Shown: positions 16,663-24,088 of the stretch, piece after piece
Numbering within the stretch: the first letter of the stretch is position 1
Layout: the number at the start of each line of letters is the position of its first letter
Origin: Nitrospinales bacterium
Lineage (GTDB): Bacteria; Nitrospinota; Nitrospinia; Nitrospinales; VA-1
Direction of reading: 5' to 3'
DNA length: 46,522 nt
NCBI GenBank assembly: GCA_022450865.1
Contig: JAKUOQ010000007.1
Coordinates: 1 to 46,522 of the forward strand
The notes under the pieces: model-generated
What the model was told of the DNA's origin: nothing
The model's input: the letters and a program-made list of their open reading frames with translations, nothing else
The model's database searches: none
Translations under genes and position numbers: made by a program

Positions 16663-17676
16663 ATGGATTTCAGAGACGTTACACAGGATTTAAAAAACGA
16701 CCTCGCCAACGTAGAGCAAGCTATTAACGAAAACTATAAATCCGACATCCCACTTATTCCTGGGATCAGTTCCTATTTAATGAGCTGCGGCGGTAAACGT
16801 ATTCGCCCGATGCTGACCATTCTAACAGCCAAGCTCTGTGGTCGCGATGCAGATAAAACTGTTGTCAAACATGGCTGCGTTGTCGAATACCTTCATGCAG
16901 CAACCCTTTTACACGACGATGTGGTAGATGAAACTACGGTAAGACGTGGCAAGGAAACCGTCAACGCAAAATGGGGCTCCGATGCCAGCATATTGGTTGG
17001 TGATTTTTTAATCTCACGCGCTATTCTCATCCTAGCAGATGACTGCGAAAGAAAAATTATCCAAGCTATCACAGAAGCCACAAAAATTCTGGTCGAAGGT
17101 GGTATTCTTGAATACGCTGAAGCCCGCAAGATCAAAGTAACCGAAAAACATATTCTGGATGTCATATACCGTAAAACGGCATCAATTCTCTCAGTAAGTG
17201 CAAGGTTAGGCGGACTGCTAGCCAACGCCACAGAACAGCAAGAAACCGCAATTATTTCTTTTGGCGATGATTTTGGCATGGCATTTCAACTGATGGATGA
17301 TGCACTCGACTACGATGCCGATGAAAAGGTTTTAGGCAAGCCGACTGGAACCGATTTCAAAGAAGGTCATGTAACACTTCCACTACATCACCTTTATCAT
17401 AACGCCGATCCAGAACTGAAAAAAGAAATCGAAGGATTCATTAAAAACGAGAACATCGGGTCTGACGAAGTGCAATATATTGTCAGACATATGCACAAAC
17501 AAAAGTCAATCGACTACACGCTTAACCTCGCCCGCCACTACATCGATCGGGCAAAATCACACCTTAGAAAAGCTGAGTTTCCAGAGCCAAAATACATCGA
17601 ACATTTAGATGCTATCGCGGATCATATCTACAGTAGGTACTCAGCTCCAAGCGCACGAACAGTACCCGTTAAATAG
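16663..17676 (+). CDS. ispB: trans-polyprenyl diphosphate synthase (quinone side chain)
   Basis: A 337-residue all-helical prenyl transferase. The first Asp-rich motif is HDDVVDE (Asp85, 86 and 89), the second is MDDALDYDAD near residues 210-220, and both bind Mg-diphosphate. GGKRIRPML precedes the first motif, as in the family. Length and motifs match octaprenyl/long-chain synthases (IspB) that make the quinone tail from farnesyl diphosphate and isopentenyl diphosphate. The chain length cannot be read with confidence, and a shorter-chain synthase is the main alternative. It stands alone between a divergent and a convergent gene. Confidence 0.85.
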   Translation: MDFRDVTQDLKNDLANVEQAINENYKSDIPLIPGISSYLMSCGGKRIRPMLTILTAKLCGRDADKTVVKHGCVVEYLHAATLLHDDVVDETTVRRGKETVNAKWGSDASILVGDFLISRAILILADDCERKIIQAITEATKILVEGGILEYAEARKIKVTEKHILDVIYRKTASILSVSARLGGLLANATEQQETAIISFGDDFGMAFQLMDDALDYDADEKVLGKPTGTDFKEGHVTLPLHHLYHNADPELKKEIEGFIKNENIGSDEVQYIVRHMHKQKSIDYTLNLARHYIDRAKSHLRKAEFPEPKYIEHLDAIADHIYSRYSAPSARTVPVK

Positions 17677-17713
17677 CCCGGCCATTCATAGTCAAAACTG
17701 GTAACTGGGTTAA

Positions 17714-18517
17714 CTATTTAAAAATACGTTCAAAAAATTTGAGCATAGACACCCAAGATTGTTCATCCGCCTTTTTGTTGTATTGAAGAGCCGCGATATT
17801 AAATTTTTCGCTAAACTCATCAGCCTGAGGATTGGTAAAACTGTGCTTAACCCCCTTCAGGTTCATATAGGTAAAGTCGACATTTGCTCTGAACATATCT
17901 TGCGAAAAAGAAGCAACCGCTTCGGGCTTCAAGAAACCATCCTCAGATCCATTAATAACAAGAACTGCTGACTTCATGGAGTTCTTAGTTATCGTAGGTT
18001 CGATAGGTAATGCACTGTGAAAAGCAACTATCCCTTTTAAGTCTGCACCGCCTCTAGCCATTTTGATTGAGACCGCACCACCAAAACAAAACCCAATAGA
18101 ACCGATGCGAGCGGCATCAACTGTTTTATGAGCCTTCAAAACTTCCAAGGCCTTATTGTATCGCCCTTGGGAGTCCGACCAATTACTAAAAGTTAGATTC
18201 ATAAACTCACTAGCTTTCTTTGGGTGATTCGCCAGTTTTCCATCCCCATACATATCCAAGGCTAATGCAGTATATCCGGATTTAGCCAGCATTATAGCGC
18301 GACTGCGGGCATGCTCATTATGGCCCCACCACTCATGCACCACCAGAATACCAGGACGTTTGCCTACTTTGGAATCGTTAAAAGCCAAGTAACCAGTTAG
18401 TTTTACACCATTGTGGCTGTATTCGATCTCTTTCGCTTGCACCCCTGCATTTGCCAAAGCCACTAAACTTAATAAAGCTAATAAAGCAATGACAAAAAAT
18501 GCGAATATTCTTTTCAT
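17714..18517 (-). CDS. exported dienelactone hydrolase family protein
   Basis: A 267-residue alpha/beta hydrolase with a signal peptide (residues 1-24, cleavage likely after LANA). The triad of the dienelactone hydrolase family is intact: nucleophile Cys144 in GFCFGG, Asp193 in GSEDGF and His225 in KHSFTN. HEWWGHNEHA and LDMYGDG are also family hallmarks. AGGAG precedes the ATG at a good distance. Such exported members often have unknown natural substrates. No aromatic-degradation genes are nearby, so a chloroaromatic role is not implied. It converges with ispB across 37 bp. Confidence 0.85.
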   Translation of the reverse strand: MKRIFAFFVIALLALLSLVALANAGVQAKEIEYSHNGVKLTGYLAFNDSKVGKRPGILVVHEWWGHNEHARSRAIMLAKSGYTALALDMYGDGKLANHPKKASEFMNLTFSNWSDSQGRYNKALEVLKAHKTVDAARIGSIGFCFGGAVSIKMARGGADLKGIVAFHSALPIEPTITKNSMKSAVLVINGSEDGFLKPEAVASFSQDMFRANVDFTYMNLKGVKHSFTNPQADEFSEKFNIAALQYNKKADEQSWVSMLKFFERIFK

Positions 18518-18636
18518 GAAATTTAACTCCTAGAGCTAAAATTATTATTTTTAAATAGATGAGAAATTGTATCGAGATCAATTGGGGAAAGGAAGAGAAA
18601 ATCATTCATGGGGCTAAATTAAAGTCTCAGTCCGCA

Positions 18637-18666
18637 TTTTAAAAAGCCCTGCCTGCTAAAAGGGTT
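18637..18666 (-). terminator. possible terminator of the Dyp-like gene
   Basis: On the minus strand AACCCT, a 10-base loop and AGGGCT form a 6-bp stem (one G-T pair) followed by TTTTTAAAA. It lies about 20 bp beyond the stop of the gene at 18687. The stem is short, hence moderate confidence. Confidence 0.45.
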
Positions 18667-18686
18667 CTGACCTGTTACCAATCACG

Positions 18687-19442
18687 TCAGTATCCTTTCC
18701 AACGGGCGTTGATAGCGAGAGAACCCATGCGGATGCCTCCCATTCTCAAACTGGTCAATAGTTCCAGAGACGGGATAAAAAATAGGCCACGGGATTTTGC
18801 AGGTTGCGTTAAGGCCTCGCTATGTTCTTCCAGTTTGGATGGGTTTTTATCAAAGGTCAAAATATAGTCGCCGGACTCATTATCAGTTTGATAGTTATAA
18901 CGGTGCTGCGGCAAATCGGTAGTCGTTTCATCCATAAAAGAAAATCGGTGCGTACTTAAAAAACTGCTTTGTGCCTGATCGAGAAAATTGGGATCTTCGA
19001 TCAAGACCTGCTTCTTCACTTCTGCAAGATTGGAATGCTCACCACCCTCGACTTCGACATCCTCAATCAACTCGGCTTTATTACCAAACAGTTCTTGAAC
19101 AATTTTTGCTAACTCGCGGTTTAGCTTCGGATAGCCGGATGAAAAATATAACAATATATCTCCTTCGGACTCGGGCATTTCTTCATCCCCTATATCTATT
19201 TCGTCGAACACACTAAATCCACCTGGTGCCGGGACATCCGGGGTTATGAGTAACCAGTTCATAGGACCAAACCCAATCGTAACGAAATGCTTTTCGCCAT
19301 CAGCGATTTCACAAGCCATTCCTGGTGTCTGAGCACTAATGCGAGCCACATTCATGGCGATCAAGGGCAGATCGTCGAAAATATATTTTTGAATCAGTGA
19401 ATACTGATAGGGGGCTTTCAACACCCCTTCTTGACATTGCAC
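18687..19442 (-). CDS. protein distantly resembling Dyp-type peroxidases
   Basis: A 251-residue soluble protein. Two parts recall Dyp-type peroxidases: GDILLYFSSGYPKLNRELA at about residues 94-112, where Dyps have a similar GDLLLHIRA helix, and a C-terminal block with GDYILTFDKNPSKLEEH, then GLFFIPSLELL near 218-228, close to the Dyp end. The GXXDG heme-pocket motif is not evident; only a SFMDETT-like stretch is found there. It may be a degenerate or heme-free member of the chlorite dismutase/Dyp superfamily. The start is GTG, supported by AAAGGTG seven bases upstream. Assignment rests on remembered family patterns and is tentative. Confidence 0.5.
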   Translation of the reverse strand: MQCQEGVLKAPYQYSLIQKYIFDDLPLIAMNVARISAQTPGMACEIADGEKHFVTIGFGPMNWLLITPDVPAPGGFSVFDEIDIGDEEMPESEGDILLYFSSGYPKLNRELAKIVQELFGNKAELIEDVEVEGGEHSNLAEVKKQVLIEDPNFLDQAQSSFLSTHRFSFMDETTTDLPQHRYNYQTDNESGDYILTFDKNPSKLEEHSEALTQPAKSRGLFFIPSLELLTSLRMGGIRMGSLAINARWKGY

Positions 19443-19618
19443 AAAGCACCTTTGGTAAGAATTAATTTAGTTTTTCTTATGCTAAAAACAAAAATTGTCA
19501 ATGATTATCTTCTTTTTTCCACCCTCGTTAGAGTGTAGAGATCCTCAATAGGAAGTGAGCATTAGCATAATTACCTGCCTTATAATTTTAACTCGTCAGA
19601 CTCACGCTTGTAAAACAC

Positions 19619-19652
19619 AAAGGGCTTTTACTCTTTGGAGTAAAAGCCCTTT
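19619..19652 (-). terminator. rho-independent terminator of the acl operon
   Basis: A perfect 15-bp stem (AAAGGGCTTTTACTC pairing with GAGTAAAAGCCCTTT) with loop TTTG, about 60 bp beyond the aclA stop. On the minus strand the stem is followed by GTGTTTTAC, a T-rich tail. The stem ends in AAA/TTT, so it may work in both directions. Confidence 0.8.
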
Positions 19653-19711
19653 CAAACTTCCATTTAAACCTAATTTATTGAACTGCCCAATTTTCATCAG
19701 GCGTCGCCCGA

Positions 19712-22426
19712 TTAGCCGACATAGGAGCATTTGCTCGCAGGGGTTCGGGTATCCATATTTTTACCACGTGATGTATGATCATCGATTTCAGCCGCACAAC
19801 CAATCATTCTGCCAAACAGGAAGGTTGCGAAGCTAGCAGACTCGATATCTTCTTCTTTCATCTTGCCATCGTTGAAATCTGTCCAGACAATTTTTAGAAG
19901 GATAACGGCGATAACTGCATCGATGTTTACACAATAAACATTCTTACTAACTTTTGCATCGAATAACCCCTGAACGAGACTGTGGTAAAAATCCAAGAAA
20001 ACGTTATTAATGCCTTTTTCCTTGAATAGTCCATTAACGAAAACTTCGCGTGGGTCGTAATTCACATCTTTGCCCTTGAATATGGGATGGTTCACACAAG
20101 GCAGCTTGGCATAATCTAGATTACCGATTGCTTTTTGTTTCTTTTTATAGTCAGCATATTCCTTCGCAACCTTTAGAGCCATAGCATCTAAATCGAGACC
20201 ATGATTACTATCAGAAGGGTCTTTTAGTCCTTTACCTTTGAAGTTTTCCATAAGGAATGCTGCCGCTTCAAACCCATTTCCACCATGGGCAAAACCGGTA
20301 TGCGTGAGAAAACCGATAAAACCTTTGTTCAATTGTACTCGCTGAGGCTGTTCGGGGCCATCTGCACTGACAGCACCTTTAGCGCCTTGAGCAGAAATAG
20401 TGCCCGGTCCGTTAGTGATGATGAGACCGAGTAGAACCTGAAACTCATAAAGCTCCGATTCAGATGGCTGACGACCCAACAAAGTGACAAACGCTGTCTT
20501 TGTGAAGCTGTAATTAGGAATTAACTCTTCTAGCTTAACTCCAGCGACACTATCTTCCGTGTGTCGTGAGGAGGGAGCAGAAACTCCAACGATGGTGCTA
20601 TAGATCCGAGAATACCAAGGAAGACGAATCAGCGTACCTTTGGAAATCTTTTTACCTCTCAATGCTTCCCAGCCCAAAGTAACCCAAACGGCACCGAATA
20701 GTGCATCGGTAGAAAGTTTTCCACCGTTAGCAGCTGCGAAATCTTGCACAAACTTAATAAATACAGAATCACCAGCTTTATTTAGATATTCCGCTAATAT
20801 GCTAGCGCAAGGGTCTTCGTCATCGACTAAAAGAGCATCTTTAAATTTATCCGCTTCTTTTAACTGGGCAGCGTAATCGAATATCTCTTTTGGATCGTCA
20901 AGCTTGGTGTGCTGAAACAACTCTAATAAGGCACTTGAAGCATCCATCGCCTTTTGCACCATTTTCTTCCCAACAATCGCTACCGCTGAGGAAACCACGG
21001 TGTTCGGGGAATTACCGTTATCTCGTGCAGCTTGAGCAGCTGCCATCGTGGGTTGATTGTACTGATTCACATACATATTCAAGACGATGTTTGCGATCTT
21101 TTCACCATACTCGCAAGTGTATTGCCGTGTGAGCGCGAACACTAAATTGGCTTCAAAGGTTGACATAGAGGCATCAAGAATTGAAGTGTTATGAATTTTC
21201 GACACCTGAGTTTTTGGGTCCATCATCGAAGCGCCACTAGCATCTTTCAAAGTTTCACGTCGATGCTGGGCACCTACCATTTTGTTTAAAGCTTCGATCT
21301 GTTCATTGTATGGACTGGCTGCTGAGACTACAGGAACATCCAATTCTGACGGCAATGATAACCCCTGGTTATTACCAAACCACGGTTTCAGATCGAGACT
21401 GCCGCGCGGCTCGAAATCGGGTTTCTTACCATTGAGTTCCATAACCTTGGTCAAGGCTTCCGGGATATATGCGATGTTGGTAACCAAGGCACCCTTTTTC
21501 GAGCAAATCGGATTTTCTGGAGTGTAAACTCCATCAACTCCAAAGTAATCCATAAACCATTGTTCTTTAGCAAGCGCATCATCACCCGAACCCGACAAAG
21601 ATCCAGCATGGCCGCAAGCTTTGGTCAATTTTGCTTTCCAACGTCCCACAACACAGGCGACGATAGGCTTATCAGACTTCAGCCCATACTCATAGTATCC
21701 CCCTGGCTCACTGTATAGAACTGCAGCCTCAGAACGATCGTCGTTATCTAACGCATAAAGAAACTCTTTTGCTCCGTATTGAATGTAAACGTCTTTGCCG
21801 CTGGAAACAGAAGTTGTCGTTCCCCACCCTGCGGTAGAAAGATAGACGGCTATCGTCGTGGTGAAGTTACCCGAATTGGAAAACAAAGCAACCGAACCTT
21901 TAATGAGTGATTCTTCAGGAGCGTTTCCACCCAGAGCTCCACCTAATCGGACGTGATTCCAGGCATCAGCCAATCCAAGACAATTACCACCAAAAAGATC
22001 AACGCCATTCGCCTGACAAATTGCTCTCATGATTCTAGAATCTTTAACCGAAACTTTTTCAGTAAGAATAATGGCTTTAGTGAGATCAGGGTTATCCCGA
22101 ACCGCTTCTGCAAGTCCATCTTTCACACCCGAAGGGGGAAGATAAATTACAACGGTGTTGAACTTATGTCCCGCTTCCATTCCTTCTTTAATAGAGTTGT
22201 AAACTGGAATTTTCCCAGATTTAGTCATCAGGCTTTTGCCAGATTTTCCCGGGCCGGTACCGAATACAATGTTACCGCCAGAATAGTCATTACTGATCGG
22301 GGTAACACCTGAACTCTCTTTACCCAGAATATTCAATACCACGCATCTGTCGTCTTTGGTTGCCAATTCAGACAGCGAGTTGATGCCACAGTAAAAGGGG
22401 AAATCCCCTACGCCTTGCTTATGCAT
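19712..22426 (-). CDS. aclA: ATP-citrate lyase large subunit (citryl-CoA synthetase/lyase module), extended form
   Basis: A 904-residue counterpart of the C-terminal half of human ATP-citrate lyase and of the ~610-residue AclA of green sulfur bacteria. Residues 1-350 form the CoA-binding and ligase domains, with the phospho-histidine loop CGHAGS (His273). The citrate-synthase-like lyase domain begins near 640 (LLGRQPSESEL) and shows NHPIFKGK (His780) and VNIDAV (Asp836). Between lies roughly 260 extra, mostly helical residues. At the position of the first lyase His (DHGPAVS in animal ACL) I read TNGPGTIS, with Asn672. A strong GGAGG precedes the ATG. With AclB it cleaves citrate to acetyl-CoA and oxaloacetate, driving the reductive TCA cycle. 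Confidence 0.9.
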   Translation of the reverse strand: MHKQGVGDFPFYCGINSLSELATKDDRCVVLNILGKESSGVTPISNDYSGGNIVFGTGPGKSGKSLMTKSGKIPVYNSIKEGMEAGHKFNTVVIYLPPSGVKDGLAEAVRDNPDLTKAIILTEKVSVKDSRIMRAICQANGVDLFGGNCLGLADAWNHVRLGGALGGNAPEESLIKGSVALFSNSGNFTTTIAVYLSTAGWGTTTSVSSGKDVYIQYGAKEFLYALDNDDRSEAAVLYSEPGGYYEYGLKSDKPIVACVVGRWKAKLTKACGHAGSLSGSGDDALAKEQWFMDYFGVDGVYTPENPICSKKGALVTNIAYIPEALTKVMELNGKKPDFEPRGSLDLKPWFGNNQGLSLPSELDVPVVSAASPYNEQIEALNKMVGAQHRRETLKDASGASMMDPKTQVSKIHNTSILDASMSTFEANLVFALTRQYTCEYGEKIANIVLNMYVNQYNQPTMAAAQAARDNGNSPNTVVSSAVAIVGKKMVQKAMDASSALLELFQHTKLDDPKEIFDYAAQLKEADKFKDALLVDDEDPCASILAEYLNKAGDSVFIKFVQDFAAANGGKLSTDALFGAVWVTLGWEALRGKKISKGTLIRLPWYSRIYSTIVGVSAPSSRHTEDSVAGVKLEELIPNYSFTKTAFVTLLGRQPSESELYEFQVLLGLIITNGPGTISAQGAKGAVSADGPEQPQRVQLNKGFIGFLTHTGFAHGGNGFEAAAFLMENFKGKGLKDPSDSNHGLDLDAMALKVAKEYADYKKKQKAIGNLDYAKLPCVNHPIFKGKDVNYDPREVFVNGLFKEKGINNVFLDFYHSLVQGLFDAKVSKNVYCVNIDAVIAVILLKIVWTDFNDGKMKEEDIESASFATFLFGRMIGCAAEIDDHTSRGKNMDTRTPASKCSYVG

Positions 22427-22451
22427 TCAAACCTCCAACAGTTTCGATAGG

Positions 22452-23720
22452 TTAAATTTTTAATTTGGCTTTAATTTCATCTTTGCCACCGTTTTTCATC
22501 CACTCGTTGACTGCGAGAGCGTAATTAATAACTTCGGACATGGCACTGTCATGACCGAAGAAACGGTAGGGAAGACCCAGAGAATCCAGAACTTCTTGTA
22601 GATAATTCATTCCACGGATTACATTGGGGCCACCTCGTCCAACAACAACAAAAATTGGAATCGGACCATGCGTCTGAAAGAATTCACGAAGTCCATCTCC
22701 CATAGCACGGAATGTTTCATAGATATCCGTGTTGTTGGCTTTTCCGCCAATGATAAACAAGACATTCGACTGCGGCAGCCAGTATTTAAAACTGATTTTT
22801 GAAATATCATTCATCTTTTCGTAAGGAGGGTTACCGCCAAAGTCAGAAGAGATGGTAGCCTCTTCACCCAATAATTCAGTAACCATCGCATTCGCACCGC
22901 CACCAAAAGTAGGTGCGGTGATGGTCCCTTTATCATTCATAACGAAAACATCGCTTTGTCCTTGATATGTACGTAGTTGATTGATCTCTTGTTCAAACTC
23001 GGAAAAGTCAGACGCGAAAAGATGTGACGGTAGATGCAGTCTTTTCCACGCTGGATCATCTTGATCAAATGCACATTTGAAGTCGCAGGCAACGGGAGTT
23101 AGGCGTCCGCCTTTACCGGGTTGCATGCGAATAGGATTGAGCTCCAACATCAGCATTCCGTAGTTGTTGTATAAATCCCACAGTTTTGGCAGGTTCTGAA
23201 CCAAAGGACTGATCACTTGAGGTGGTGCACCTAAATCCATCAAAGCATTCGAAACATGAAATGCTTTCAAGCCTGTCAACGGATCAAACGGAACTACTGC
23301 TAGTTTATCGGAGTCTAGCTCTTCAATGTCCACACCCCCATGATGAGTGACCGTCATGACAGGAGAGCGATGTTCAGTACTCTCCGTAATAGAAAAATAA
23401 ACTTCATAATCGGCAGGTACTGCTCCCTCATAAGTAACACCGTCTGACTTAACCTTGTTGAATCCATCAACATGCTCACAAAAATATAAACGCTCTTTTT
23501 CTTTTAACGCATCGGAAATATTATCTACTCGACCTAAAAGACCGGATTTACCCTTCTTACCAACACCACCTTTGAACATCGGTTTAATAAATAATTGTCC
23601 GTGTCGTTTGATCATGTCTTTGATTTCATCTACACTAAGTTCCGGTCCATGGACTTCAGAATGTGTAAACTCCACCAGGTCCAACAATTTTCTTCCCCAA
23701 AGCATGCCAGTTATCTGCAT
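22452..23720 (-). CDS. aclB: ATP-citrate lyase small subunit (ATP-grasp, citrate-binding)
   Basis: A 422-residue homologue of the N-terminal part of eukaryotic ATP-citrate lyase and of the succinyl-CoA synthetase beta subunit. The ATP-grasp region includes FIKPMFKGGVGKKGKSGL near residues 44-62 and LELNPIRM near 193-200, where Glu and Asn bind the metal. A C-terminal flavodoxin-like domain carries PTFGGGANAM and FVVVGRGGPNVIRG. It phosphorylates the AclA histidine using ATP and citrate. It is first in the acl operon, 25 bp before aclA, behind a near-consensus promoter. The pair is a marker of carbon fixation by the reductive TCA cycle. Confidence 0.92.
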   Translation of the reverse strand: MQITGMLWGRKLLDLVEFTHSEVHGPELSVDEIKDMIKRHGQLFIKPMFKGGVGKKGKSGLLGRVDNISDALKEKERLYFCEHVDGFNKVKSDGVTYEGAVPADYEVYFSITESTEHRSPVMTVTHHGGVDIEELDSDKLAVVPFDPLTGLKAFHVSNALMDLGAPPQVISPLVQNLPKLWDLYNNYGMLMLELNPIRMQPGKGGRLTPVACDFKCAFDQDDPAWKRLHLPSHLFASDFSEFEQEINQLRTYQGQSDVFVMNDKGTITAPTFGGGANAMVTELLGEEATISSDFGGNPPYEKMNDISKISFKYWLPQSNVLFIIGGKANNTDIYETFRAMGDGLREFFQTHGPIPIFVVVGRGGPNVIRGMNYLQEVLDSLGLPYRFFGHDSAMSEVINYALAVNEWMKNGGKDEIKAKLKI

Positions 23721-23859
23721 TTTGTTTTCCTGTCCTCCAAAATTAAAAAAATGAAATGAAAATGAGGTTGTAGTAGTTCAATAGCCGAGTAGACCCTAAT
23801 AATGTCGAATCGGCATAAATATAATTTTTTATAAGAGTTACGCGTAAAACGAGGCCTGT

Positions 23860-23887
23860 ATTCTATGATATTTCATCCTTTTGTCAA
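23860..23887 (-). promoter_or_regulatory. sigma70 promoter of the aclBA operon
   Basis: On the minus strand a perfect -35 TTGACA (23882-23887), a 16-base spacer and -10 TAGAAT (23860-23865, five of six). It is the best promoter match in the window and fits strong constitutive expression of a central carbon-fixation enzyme. Confidence 0.6.
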
Positions 23888-23993
23888 TAATATCCTGTTA
23901 GATAATAAATGAGGAACAAGAAGAGAGAATAAAGGTAAGAAAAAACCTCTTAAAACAATCTTCTGCAATTTTTTTTCAAGTCCTTTTCTTCAT

Positions 23994-24022
23994 TTGACCC
24001 TGTTGGTAGTTTCGACTATGCT
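23994..24022 (+). promoter_or_regulatory. candidate sigma70 promoter of dnaE2
   Basis: TTGACC (23994-23999), a 17-base spacer and TATGCT (24017-24022) match the consensus well, and would start transcription about 60 bases before the polymerase ATG. No inverted repeat typical of LexA is seen overlapping it. Confidence 0.45.
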
Positions 24023-24088
24023 GAGCTCCAAGATTCCCAGGATTTTAATTTTCATTTTTTTTGAGCTTTATTTTCGCTTTTTATTCGT

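Larger units (their letters stand above)
23721..24088. other. divergent intergenic region between acl and dnaE2, 368 bp
   Basis: It carries two outward promoters: one for the acl operon (23860-23887, minus) and one for the polymerase gene (23994-24022, plus). The acl leader would be about 130 bases. I looked for LexA-type palindromes upstream of the polymerase gene and for a riboswitch-like fold in the acl leader, and saw neither. Confidence 0.5.

Noticed and set aside
19555-19836. 93-codon plus-strand open frame
   Set aside because: It runs through the acl terminator hairpin and overlaps the 3' end of aclA; the composition is not protein-like.
23721-24088. Riboswitch in the acl leader or LexA box at dnaE2
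   Set aside because: No long stable stem or known aptamer pattern, and no CTGT-N8-ACAG or GAAC-N4-GTTC type palindrome was seen by eye.
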